Made by a program: the position numbers and the translations under genes
Shown here: positions 46,518 to 57,305 of the stretch, one piece after another
Numbering within the stretch: position 1 is the stretch's first letter
How the letters are laid out: every line of letters begins with the position of its first letter
DNA from: Bretschneidera sinensis
Lineage: Eukaryota > Streptophyta > Magnoliopsida > Brassicales > Akaniaceae
DNA: 64,000 nucleotides
Assembly: GCA_023935145.1 (NCBI GenBank)
Contig: CM043698.1
Coordinates: 34,381,001-34,445,000 of the forward strand
Direction of reading: 5' to 3'
Notes under the pieces: model-generated
What the model was told of the DNA's origin: nothing
The model's database searches: none
What the model saw: only the letters and a program-made list of their open reading frames with translations

Positions 46518-49373
46518 ATGGGTTTCCAAACCGACAAGCCGGTAAAATTCCTGATCTACGGTCGGACCGGCTGGATTGGTGGTCTCCTCGGCAAGCTGTG
46601 CGAAGCCCAAGGCATAAGCTTCGAGCATGGCTCCGGCCGCCTCGAGGACCGGGCCTCGCTGGTAGCCGACCTGGAGACCGTGAAGCCGAGCCACGTCATC
46701 AACGCCGCCGGTGTCACTGGCCGCCCCAACGTCGACTGGTGCGAGTCCCACAAGGTCGAGACCATACGGACCAACGTTGTCGGGACCCTCACTCTCGCTG
46801 ACGTGTGCAGGGATAAGGGACTAGTGATGATCAACTACGCCACGGGTTGCATATTCGAGTTCGATTCGGATCACCCGCTTGGGTCGGGTGTCGGGTTCAA
46901 GGAAGAGGACACTCCCAATTTTACCGGATCTTTCTACTCTAAAACCAAAGCTATGGTGACTTCTCTTTTCTTTTTTTGCTCGAAAAACTGGAAATACGTT
47001 TTTTTTTTCATATGATTGATTAATTTTATGTGATTTGTTTTTTTATAATAATTTTACATGTGATTTGTTTTTTTATAATAATTTTACATGTGATTTATTA
47101 AGATTAATTGTTGATTTGGAGTACTTAGATCCTTAATATGTTCGTACATTGTTAATTAAATTCAGGCATGTTTTGTATTAGATCTGGCACATTTTTGCTG
47201 GATCGAGTTTCATAGTCCATGCTGTTGTCTTACTTTTTACACTTGCGCTGTATACTATTTAGTGTTTTGTTTAATTGTTTGTGCATCACATTGCAAAATT
47301 GGCTGAAAAGGTCAATGATTGCAATTAGAATGTGATTTGTCGAACTGTTCAATGTTGTGGGAAAAATCTTGTCAAGCCCAGGGTCATAATTTTTTTTTGG
47401 ACCAGAGGTACTATGCACCTTATTCTCTTTCTCTCAACGGTACATCCTAGTCTAGGAAAATCCTATGGTCTAGGCAAGAATCTTTCCTACTTATGGTTTA
47501 TAATTCAGGTGACTCATTTCTATTGCAAGCACGAGGTTTTTGAATCATGATCCGCATGTACACGTGACATTTTAACTTGAGTGCAATGGTTTTTTTTTTA
47601 CAGAGATTAGTGCCTGTTTGCATGACACATTATATTTTTACTAAAAAAATTGTGTACACAATTAAAAAAAAAGTGTAACAATGCAAGGAATGTTGAGTGT
47701 AGATATGATTTCAGTTGTTGGTACATCACAAACTTGTTTAATTGAAGGAATCTTGTCCAGTTAGAGGAGCCAAATCTATAAATTATCATCGATTAAATGT
47801 TGGTCCATTGATTCTATGCAACATCCTAGAAGATTAGGTGTGTATTGACCGTTGGATGGTAGAGTACCATTCATCTGTAACAGGATGCAGAATGGATTAA
47901 TTGGAAAATTTATCTCATACACGAAAGATTACTTCCTTTCTCTCCCTTCCCTCACCTTCTCTTCTACGGTAGGTCCAGGTTGAAAGCAGGATGAACTAGG
48001 GCAAGCATTGGGTCCAGGAGGGATCCACACGGGGCAGTGGGGTCACCCACCCCCACTTAATTTTTGAAAAAAATTAATATATTTTTATTATAGTTTAATA
48101 CTTATCAAGAAAACAATTTTGAAAAAAAATAATATTATATATATTTTTAAAATTGCCCCATTAAAATAAATAAATTGCCCTCACAAGTATTAAAAATTAT
48201 TTAAACTTAACGTCAATTTTTTATATATGAAAAAACTTTGAGTTTGTGTGTAAATTATATAGCCTTAATATAAAATGCGTACAAATTGTCTCATTTGTAA
48301 AACTTTTTATCTTATTAGAAAAATATAAATCTTCTCCAAGCAAGTGTTTATGTGTAAATCTACACTTTGTCGGCTAGTATTACCAAAAACAACCACCTCC
48401 GAGCCGAAAATGGCTAGATCTACCAAGCCTTCAAACCGCGGCAGCGTAACTCCGCCACAATCAACGGCACATGCCCCTCGCATTGTCGGCCGTGCGTGGG
48501 GTTGATTCTTGGTCATTCATTTTCTGGGTAAAGAATAGAGAAAAAAATTAAAATACCCCAAAAATCTTTATTTTGATGACGTGTCAAGAAAGAGTCTAGA
48601 GGCATTTCTTGTGCTCCAAGTGGGCAATTTAGTATTTTCTTGAAAATATATTTATATTTACAGTTTATTATGTATATATGTCGCCCTCAGTAGCAAAATA
48701 TTTTGGATCCGCCACTAATTGGGTCATTTTCAATTATTGCAGTCGGTTTAACTGAATTTTTTATATTTTCTTTACTTGTTAAGGTCTAATATTTGAGATT
48801 GTCCGCATTCCAAACTCTCTTCATCTGTATTTGTATTGTTAGCTGGTGATGTATGCTGAAGCTCAGTTGCAAACGCTGGCCACTTGTTCTAATAGTGTTA
48901 TTTTCACTGATAATTGAAAGGTGGAAGACTTGCTAAAAAATTATGACAACGTCTGCACCTTGCGCGTCAGAATGCCCATTTCGTCTGATTTGTCCAATCC
49001 TCGTAACTTCATCACCAAGATCACTCGATATGAGAAGGTAGTCAACATTCCAAACTCAATGACCATTTTGGATGAACTTCTTCCCATTTCCATTGAGATG
49101 GCAAAGAGAAACCTCACTGGAATATGGAACTTTACAAACCCGGGAGTGGTCAGCCACAATGAGATTTTAGAAATGTATCGAGATTACATTGACCCCAATT
49201 TCACATGGAAGAACTTTAATCTTGAGGAGCAGGCGAAGGTGATCATTGCCCCAAGGAGCAATAATGAACTTGATGCCACCAAATTGAAGCAGGAGTTCCC
49301 TGAACTGTTGTCCATTAAGGAGTCCCTTATTAAGTATGTATTCAAGCCAAATCAGAAGACTGCTCAAGCTTGA
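46518..49373 (+). CDS. UER1: UDP-4-keto-6-deoxy-glucose 3,5-epimerase/4-reductase (NRS/ER, UER1)
   Basis: Bifunctional cytosolic enzyme for the last two steps from UDP-glucose to UDP-L-rhamnose, precursor of pectin and flavonoid rhamnosides. Two exons, 46518-46955 and 48921-49373, joining in phase to 296 residues, close to the roughly 300 usual for the family. Short-chain dehydrogenase fold: nucleotide-binding GRTGWIGG near residues 15-22 and catalytic YSKTK (Tyr140, Lys144) at the end of exon 1. The family phrase VINAAGVTGRPNVDWCE is intact. Exon 1 is strongly GC-rich while exon 2 matches the local composition. The single intron (46956-48920) carries a hAT element. The stop TGA at 49371-49373 lies at the junction of a tandem duplication of the coding end. 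Confidence 0.95.
48007..48725. mobile_element. hAT-type element in the UER1 intron (703 bp plus target duplication)
   Basis: Perfect 8-bp target duplication ATTGGGTC at 48007-48014 and 48718-48725. The element (48015-48717) has imperfect inverted ends CAGGAGGGATCCAC and, reverse-complemented from the right, TAGTGGCGGATCCA. AT-rich interior with a GC-richer patch (48.37-48.5 kb); no transposase found. A related end appears at about 60503-60540. Confidence 0.85.
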
Positions 49374-49471
49374 CGCCACTTGAAGCAGAAATTCTCCCCA
49401 ATCTCTTGTCCGTTAGGGAGTACCTTATTATCTACCTGTTCAAGCCAAATCAAAAGGCCACTGGAGGTTGA
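49369..49471 (+). pseudogene. decayed tandem copy of the UER1 C-terminal coding end
   Basis: The segment after the stop repeats 49269-49368: both start CTTGA(T/C)GCCAC and both contain ttgaagcag, ttcaagccaaatca and a final TGA. With indels it reads LSVREYLIIYLFKPNQKATG, against LSIKESLIKYVFKPNQKTAQ in the gene. It is out of frame and lies in the 3' UTR. Confidence 0.85.
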
Positions 49472-50292
49472 AACTCTTAGGTTTGAAATTTTCATTTCTT
49501 CTATTGCTATTTATTGAATTTTGTTCATATGGGTTGATGTGATCTTGTCTTCCTCTTCCAATATGATTACTCCTATTTTGTATTTCATTGTGGTATTTGT
49601 TGCTTGATGAAAATAATTAGTTGGAAATGATTTATCAAGTTATAAATGTATTTTTGTAAGTTTATTGGTGTTCTATGGCTTGAACTTCGTTGTCTTTGAT
49701 TGGATCAGATCTTTGTTGGATCTGATCTTTGTACATGTTTTATGATCAGTTGCTACGCCAGTGATTATCACTATCAAATAGATCAAAGGTATACTTGATT
49801 CGGAGTTTGTACTGGTTTCAACTTTTATTCTTACGTAAATTTGGCTTCATTGTTCTTGAACAATTTTAAACTTTACTATCCTAAAAGTTGTGTTAATATG
49901 TTGTCGCTTGAGATGCCAGATCCGACCATTGTAAGTAAATCCAGTTGTAACGATGTGAGATTTTAAATATATAAACAAAAAGCAAATCACAGTAACTTTA
50001 CCAGATTTATGGTATGAATTCTCTCTCTACTTTTTGGGTAGTTTGTTACAAATGGATGCTGTCAACAATGGGAGAGAGACAGAGATGGGGACTTCGGATT
50101 GGATTTGATTCACTCGGGTTCAAGGATTCTGTTTCCATGCATGAAAGGACCACTGAAACATTCTACAGTTTTATTTCAATTTTTTACAGGCGGCTAGAAA
50201 GTTAATGCAATACTGACCTCCATATGGTGTTCTAGCATGGGATTTAGTTACCTCCAAGAATCCCATTCTTGTGATAAATGGAAGGACCTTCT
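49472..50292. other. UER1 3' flank, no gene seen
   Basis: T-rich 3' flank. A local near-repeat of ggatcagatctttgtt occurs at about 49704-49733. No coding sequence recognised. Confidence 0.6.
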
Positions 50293-50640
50293 TCAAACTT
50301 TGCTTTTTTTCTGAGACAGAGAGCAGGAAGAATAGGTCAGCCGGAGAACTGTGTAGATCACAAATTTGCTTCTCACCACGTGAACCCTATCTGTCCACAG
50401 GATTGCACCAGAAATGATCGGCTTCTGTACGATCACAGGACCGTTTACCTTCACTGTGAACGACTTCTGCTCACCGAGAATGACAGAACAGAAGGCTCCA
50501 CGGTTACACCAAACATTGGTGACTGTCCTAGTGAAGACAGCATTTATCTGCTGTCCATCTTCCACAGTTAGTGAGGAGGAAGGGTAAGATCCCAAGTTCT
50601 TACAGGTTCTGCGCCATTTCAAACACTAGTTGTCACTGGA
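50293..50640 (-). pseudogene. cucumisin-like subtilase, C-terminal fragment (broken)
   Basis: Minus-strand reading gives the end of a plant subtilisin-like protease (fibronectin III-like domain): NGAEPVRTWDL in one frame, then YPSSSLTVEDGQQI and FTRTVTNV in a second, TVEPSVLSFS in a third, then LGEQKSFTVKV and SGAILWTDRVHVVRS in the second again. At least two frame changes, an in-frame stop in the opening block and a deletion of about 15-20 residues after TRTVTNV show decay. The catalytic triad part of such a gene is not present nearby, so this is an isolated relic of a final exon. Confidence 0.8.
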
Positions 50641-51586
50641 GTTCGCTTTATACTCTTATTTATAATAATTATTATACACATATTTTTTAACGTATAAACA
50701 AAACTACTTATAATAATCCGTACTGTGAGATTTGAGTAGTATCTCAAAAAATTTCTCTTTCAATTCAAATCTTCAAACACTTCGATCTTTGCGTTGGGTT
50801 TGCTTCTATCCGATCAAAACATTCATATTTTAATCGGGCTTTCAATACTGCTTAATCAAATTTTGGATGTTATGTTTTAATCGGGCTTTCAATATTGTTT
50901 AATTAGATTTTGGATCTAATCACAATATGCTTTAATACCCATTATTACTTGCACCCTCCCGATTACAAGCATACAAGTATGAATACTTAGTACCAAACTT
51001 GAATATGAACCCAAAACCTGATTTTACAAATGTTCAAAATAAAATAAAAACATATAAATTTCAAATCCTAAAAAATTATCAATATTAATCCATCAAAATT
51101 CAACACAAATTTCATAGTCAAACCATATAGTGTAAGAACATATATTACTAATAAATTCATAATAATGAATAATTCAATACATCACCACCATCCTAACAAA
51201 AAACAAAACATAGCTTCAAAATCCATAACAATGTAGTTTATTAATCAATTTAGTGCATGAGCCGTATAAAAAAAAGTGGCACCTTATTCTACTCAAATAA
51301 ACATAACAATGAATATTATTGATCCATTTATTTAAGCACCGATAGCTTTGCGTTGCCTTAATGAAGATTAAGGTGGAAGACTTTTATGACCACGAAGCCA
51401 ATTTGACTTATAATTATAGTTAATGGTGATGAAACAAAGATTAATGGTATGAAAAATGAAAATGAAGATAAAAGCAGAGATGTTTAAAGAAGCCAAAAGC
51501 CTCCATTCCTTCCTAACGTTGGCTAAAGCCCCACCACGACATGATTCACACGAATACCATAGAATGTATTGGTGATTTCTCCAATG
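50641..51586. other. AT-rich intergenic stretch
   Basis: Contains a short local repeat (atgttttaatcgggctttcaat, near 50829 and 50872, differing at one or two bases). No gene or bounded element recognised. Confidence 0.5.
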
Positions 51587-52010
51587 ATTGCTGATGAGAT
51601 CCCGATAGATTGGCTCACTATATTGTCCGCTTTGGGAGCGAGTCCCTCACGGTTTTAAAAGGCCTCGTGAGGGAGTGAGGACTCCTACCCTTATAAGGCG
51701 CCAATCTTGCCTTTCACTCGTCGATGTGGGATCCGAGTCACCCCTCGGACCATGGCCACAACATAGCCCCCCAGTGAAGGGAAGACTGGCGGTTGTGTCT
51801 GGTCAATTCCGAGGTTCCCACTGACGGTGCCATTGATGAGATCCCGGTAGACTGGCTCACGATATTGTCCGCTTTGGGAGCAGGTCCCTCACGGTTTTAA
51901 AAGGCCTCGTGAGGGAGTGAGGACTCCCACCCTTATAAGGCGCCAGTCTTGCCTTTCACTCGTCGATGTGGGATCCGAGTCACCCCTCGAACCATGGCCA
52001 CAACAATTGC
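51587..52010 (-). mobile_element. complete TRIM (terminal-repeat retrotransposon in miniature)
   Basis: Two 172-bp direct repeats, 51592-51763 and 51834-52005, flank only 70 bp. The element is bounded by a perfect 5-bp duplication ATTGC (51587-51591, 52006-52010). In minus orientation each repeat starts TGTTGTGGCC and ends CTCATCA, the internal part begins ATGGCACCGTCAGTGG, like the TGGCGCCGTCTGTGG next to many plant gypsy LTRs, and ends in a CTGGGGGGCTA polypurine tract. The two repeats differ at only a handful of positions, so insertion was fairly recent. No coding capacity. Confidence 0.93.
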
Positions 52011-53364
52011 AATCTGAATATACGAATGTGTCACCACTTCTTATCCAGACTGTTGCATTTTTATATTCAAAGTTGCAATGAGATGGAGGCACGCAGCAAC
52101 CCGACTGACAATATATATCAGCACAAGATAATCAGTATAGATTATATAATATTTGTAAACAAATTCAAACAATATTATTATATTGATGCAGAAAATCTAC
52201 CAAAAATTTGAACAGTTGAGGAGTAGTGAGTTATGAATTGAATGTATCTTTTTATTGTTAGAGCCCTTTTATAGCGTATCGGAGCAGAGTCCGATTAGGA
52301 TAATAACTTCAGTGTTGTGATAGGAATAACATTCCTCTTAGATAAGACTGGAGTTGTCCACATGTTGGATTTGAATAACAGTTTATCCATAAATTGGAGT
52401 GTAGTAGTAGTACTAAGACATTAGTGTGAGATTATCATGACGCCTCTGGTGTAAAATTACCGTAATACCTCTTGCAAAGTGTGGAGATTTGATTGGTTGA
52501 TCTGTTTAAATTATATAATTACTTTTTTGCTTTTGAAAATTACCGGGTGTCATAATATTATTGGAGATATAATTTTCTCCAACATCAATTATCAAATTAG
52601 TGAGAATTAATCTTATATCAATGCTTGGAAAATTAATAAAGCTATCAACAATATTGCTACCATATCTAATACATGTAGGGACTTTCTCTGCATGCCAAAT
52701 CTACAATATAAAAATAAATAAATAAATAAAAGAGACTAGTTGAATTTATAGACAACACAATGAAAATAAAAATTTCTATATTCACATCAACTTGAAACAT
52801 GAACCCTTACAAGGAAAGTCATATGGAGTTTGATTATAAAGGAAAGACTCTCATATGGTTAAATAATTAAGTGTACCGAGGTGAAGCAAAGAGAATGGTT
52901 TAAAGAAATACTTAAATGGGTGAGAGATAAAACTCAAGTGAGTGTGTGTGTGCGCGCGCGCACGCACGTACGCATTTATAAGGTCTTGAATTCCTTTATA
53001 TAGGAGATATTCAAAGATCTCGAGATGAACCTTACCAGAGTTGTGACTTCCATGTCTTGAGCTTTGTGAGAAGTAACCTCTATGCTCTTGAAATTCGTAG
53101 GATGCAATCTCTACTGTCAGTTCATCCCTCGAAGAAGAGATTTTCATAATTTTAGAGTGATGACCTCATCATTATGCCCTAGAGGGCTTATCCCATGTGT
53201 TGCATAGGGAGACTTGGTTATTATTATATGTCCATGTGCCCAGTTTTTCTTGGACCAGTTATTTTAACCTACATCAAAACGAAAAACCAAATTAAACCAA
53301 ACCAATTTGATTGGTTTGACAAGTTTCATTTTGAAATTTTTTTCAAACCGACACTAGCGGTAGC
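52011..53364. other. intergenic stretch between the TRIM and a degenerate hAT copy
   Basis: Contains the alternating purine-pyrimidine run at 52942-52975. No gene recognised; short open frames lack homology. Confidence 0.5.
52942..52975. repeat. 34-bp strictly alternating purine-pyrimidine run
   Basis: A GTGTGTGTGTGCGCGCGCGC block runs on through cacgcacgtacgcat without one break in R-Y alternation. Such GT/GC runs are prone to Z-DNA. Confidence 0.85.
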
Positions 53365-53565
53365 CAGTGTTTTCATGGGTGTTCTTGGGGGCGGGGTGAG
53401 GCAAAAATGCTCCTTGGGGCGTTTTAAAAAAAATCTTGTAAATTTTTTTAAAAAACTTTAAAAATGAAAAAAAATGTAAATTAAAAAGCTTGAACCCATG
53501 ACTTAATGAATTTCATAGATCTTAACCACTAAGGGAATATTCTTGTTGTAATATTATTACACTTC

Positions 53566-53625
<60 letters not shown>

Positions 53626-53967
53626 CATGTTATCTAGTTTAGTAATAATTACAAACTATTTAATTAATCACTTATAAATTACAAAAATATAAAAATATAA
53701 GTTATACTCCATATAATTTATATATTAATATTTATAAAATTAGAATTATCATACTCTAGAGAGTTAGTAAAAGTATTAAACTTTACTAAAAATTAATTTA
53801 AATTTATATTATTTTTATTTTAAATAACTATTTTTATTATTCTAATTAATTAATTAATATTATTTTATAAAACTTTTGAAATGCCCAAATATATTCAAAA
53901 AGTTTACATCATAACATTTAAAGACTTATGTCCCATCACTTCACCCAATGCTTTTGCCTTTAAAAAC
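53365..53967. mobile_element. degenerate hAT element, same family as 13678-14355
   Basis: Starts CAGTGTTTTCATGGGTG and ends GCCTTTAAAAAC, a damaged version of the family ends. The interior matches the reverse complement of the first copy, for example the attaattaattagaataata block and the acttcataaatatata block. An (AT)n run at 53571-53623 expands the centre. No clean target duplication. Confidence 0.75.
53571..53623. repeat. (AT)n microsatellite, about 53 bp
   Basis: Uninterrupted TA repeats inside the degenerate hAT copy. Confidence 0.95.
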
Positions 53968-55097
53968 AAAAAAAAAATAGCAAAACGATCCAAATTGAGC
54001 AGTATGCACCCGCTAACTCAATTTCTCAACTAAACTAACTCCCAAAGTTGGTAACTTGGCCATTTTGGGGACGTCAGCTTGGCCATAAAAATTCTTAGTG
54101 GTAATTAACATCTTGCTTGAAATTTGCAAAATACCTTCAAGGAAAATTATACTCCATATATCAAGTCTTGAAATTAGAGGATGAGATCTTAATTATGATT
54201 AAGATTCATCGATGAGTTTGTAGTTTATCCATTTAAATTTGGTTGAATCAATAGTGTCAGTTTAAGGACTAAATTGATATAATTTTTTTTGATAACTGGG
54301 GATGAAGAATTTGAATTTAGAGCCTCCTTCTAACATAAGGGAGTAGCTACCAGTTGTGTTATGTCCGAGACACAACTAATATGATACAATTGAAAGTTTA
54401 GAAACAATCGTCATATGGCTAGAATGGCAAAGATCTTTTCGAATAACTATAAAATCGTTGGTTTTAATTTTTATATATGCGATGGTTAAGTTATAAAGAT
54501 TTTTCTTGCGAATTTCTTAAATTAAGTTTGGATGGCCTGCTTTTGATGTATTAAAAAAAATAAACCTAATATAGTGCACACAAGTTGGTCTGTGATATCA
54601 CTTTAACGTAAAAAAAAAATTAAAATCTAAAATTAAATTAATGTGATAATTTGAAGAGTAAAGGTGAAACCATACACAACTTTGCAGATCCATCCCCTTT
54701 CCCCCACCCATCAAAAAAGATTAAGGATGGTTGATGTGTGACTCGCGATGAAGAAATATAATTTTTTTGGTTTTTTAGTAAAAAAATTTCTTGTTGATAA
54801 TTGGACGGATGTATAGGATTACAATTTGAAAGCTTGTATTCAATTTGTAAAAATTAAAAACATGTGTATTACCATAAAATCAAAATATCAAAATTATTAA
54901 TAACAGGAAAAGAAATCGACAACTTCTCTTGGTAAAATTGTGAAGCATTCAAATTGAGGTCGCTAACAAGTCTTGAACAAACCTTAGAACGACGCAAACA
55001 CCACGTCCTAGATGTTAACCAATTAACTTCGATCTCTCATGTAGCAAAGCTGCAACCAACTTGAGAAGTTGGCCACATAATACTCCTTACAGCCTCT
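53968..55097. other. AT-rich intergenic stretch
   Basis: No gene, RNA or bounded repeat recognised. Confidence 0.5.
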
Positions 55098-55295
55098 TTA
55101 GGGTACCTCCTTAACCTCTCCCCCTTTCTTTGTGACAATAAGTGCAAAACCCGTAAAGGAAAATATTGCAACAAGCAACATCAACATCGATACCGAATAC
55201 CCATAGAGAACCAAACTTTTATGATCGAGATCTGGAAACTGACTGCCGGTGAAGAGTTTTAGAAGAAAAACCACAAGCCATATGAGAGGGTTTTC
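55098..55295 (-). pseudogene. possible orphan terminal exon encoding a membrane segment
   Basis: Minus strand: an acceptor-like TATTAG precedes 66 open codons ending in TAA (55098-55100). The peptide begins ENPLIWLVVFLLKLF, has a second hydrophobic stretch MLMLLVAIFSFTGFALIV and ends TKKGGEVKEVP, which looks like the C-terminus of a small membrane protein with a Lys-rich tail. I do not recognise the family and found no upstream exon, so it may be a gene relic or chance. Confidence 0.25.
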
Positions 55296-55555
55296 CTAAT
55301 ATTTTTGACACTCAAAATCTGGACTTAGGTAGAAATATATCAATGAGCTGATAGCAACGACGCCAAGGGAGCAGTGATAAAAGGTTTACGATTTTTCCTA
55401 TAATCATAATGGAAATGCAAAATGATTTTAATTTCTTTGAGACAGAAATCAGTCAAAGATCAATTTACTCTAATTTATCATGGGTTTATTTAAGCTGCAT
55501 TTTTAGTCTTTCTATTCAAATTAGGAAGAAAAAAAATGAATAGGCAATCACAATT

Positions 55556-55558
<3 letters not shown>

Positions 55559-55599
<41 letters not shown>
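55559..55599. repeat. (AT)n microsatellite, about 41 bp
   Basis: Uninterrupted TA repeats. Confidence 0.95.
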
Positions 55600-55601
<2 letters not shown>

Positions 55602-56799
55602 TTTTTAGTTCATAATTATTTAATTTTTTCATAATTACTAATAAACTTTCTTGATACTTTGAAAATTTTTAGAGCTCTTGGTATCACCAGTCCATTTAAC
55701 AATGGGTTACGTTAAGTTTTGACCATGGATTTGGATTTTGCTTTTCATTTCCGCACTTGACTATTTTAATTTCTTGGTATGATGTCATTCTTAATGGAGT
55801 ATCATCTTTCCTTCGTTGCACCCAGAAGGGAAGGGGAAAAAAATGTCGTGGGTCCATTTATGAGGTAATTATGGGCCCAACAAAGATATTTGTGGGTTCA
55901 TATTCACTTTGGGGCAAAAAATGGCACGGCTGTCCACAGAAAGCTCTCTATCTCTTCCAAAAAGAAAAAGGAAACTGGGGGAGGATTTGGTCATATGGGC
56001 CTAATGCATTGGCAGCGATAATGGAGCATGTGTTTTGTATTTCAATGTTTTCTTTCTTTCTTTTTATCTTTTAGGAGATATTTTGAAATGCTTACTTATA
56101 ATCTTATTTAAAAGTTTTAAAGGACTGTGATAATTTTTCTCATTAAAGGAATCATTAAATCCATGACAAAAAAGCTAAATACATTACTTTTTCTTGTCTC
56201 TTTGTTAAATATTTTATTTTCAATAACGACAAAATTTTTATCGTGGATCCAAACTTTGAGATATGGATTTAACATTTTCTTCGGTTAACAGTATTGAATG
56301 TTATTTGAAAATTTCAATCAAATCAAAATCCGTTCATCCTCTCTCAATCTATAATATATCTATATCTATATTTATAATATATATTAAAAATAATATTTTG
56401 AATTGTCGTTGCGTCACGTAGACGATTACATTAATAATTTAATTAAATGTTGTAAAAGATTATCATTTGACTTAATAATAAATGCATTAATTAATTTTTT
56501 TCATCATTGATTGCTTTTAATTTCAGGTTATGTTTTCTCATTTACTTTAATTTTTTAATAAAAAAAATAATACAGACAAAATGAAATGTATAACCAAATT
56601 AAGTCATCCTTTGAACCTTTAAGCCATGTTCCAAATATCATACTTATACATTTGATATATTAAGTTTTTTGAATTTTATGAACTTACTACATAATTGTTC
56701 TTAAAATAAAAAATATATTTTTTATTGATTTCAACGTAAATTTATATAAAAAAACAATGCAACACGACCACCAAGATTTATAAAAATGGTGGATAATAT
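55600..56799. other. intergenic stretch
   Basis: 55.8-56.05 kb is GC-richer than its surroundings and has an open frame without homology. The remainder is AT-rich. Confidence 0.5.
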
Positions 56800-57305
56800 T
56801 TCTGTGGGACCATTATCCCCCTAAAATTGGGTGGACCACCACAAACCAAATAGGCAAATAGTATCCGTCCATGTTAGAGATTGGGGCCCGCCTGAAAGCA
56901 GTTTGTGATTAGGTGATTCCCACGTCCATTGCTTTCACCTTTGATCAAAGACTCAAAAAACCAACCCAAGATAACTTCCCAATCAATCATGGACCCACAA
57001 ATATCACCGGGAAGCATTTGGGCCCCACATCCCTCACTGTATGCGTACCCAATTTGACAGCTTGACAGTATGCCCCCAGGATACTTTAGATCCCAATTTA
57101 GACACCTAAAGTTTCGCGTGTTTCTCACGATCCAATTGAATGGCTTCAAAGTGAAAGCAATTTCCACGTGCTTCTGTGACGCGTGGAGAAACTCATGTTT
57201 TTGGATTGTTGACCCCACCATTAGTAGGTGGACCACACCCATCCCTATGGGCGACAACAACCACAGCGAACTCCCCCCAACTCGATCCTTTCTCACACGT
57301 GTGGA
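56800..57305. promoter_or_regulatory. GC-richer island with G-boxes and TCP-type words, no gene attached
   Basis: Within AT-rich DNA this 500 bp has CACGTG at 57165-57170 and 57296-57301, plus GTGGGACC (about 56803), GGACCCAC (about 56991) and GGGCCCCAC (about 57011). It looks like a promoter core but no gene starts beside it. The long minus-strand open frame across it has no recognisable homology. Confidence 0.25.

Noticed and set aside
27340..49373. Functional gene cluster for cell-wall synthesis (KNAT7, phospholipase D, UER1)
   Set aside because: Only two of three genes relate to walls, they act in unrelated steps, and nothing in the sequence indicates co-regulation. Ordinary neighbourhood is the simpler reading.
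55757..56074. 105-codon open frame on the + strand
   Set aside because: No homology recognised and low-complexity Lys/Gly content.
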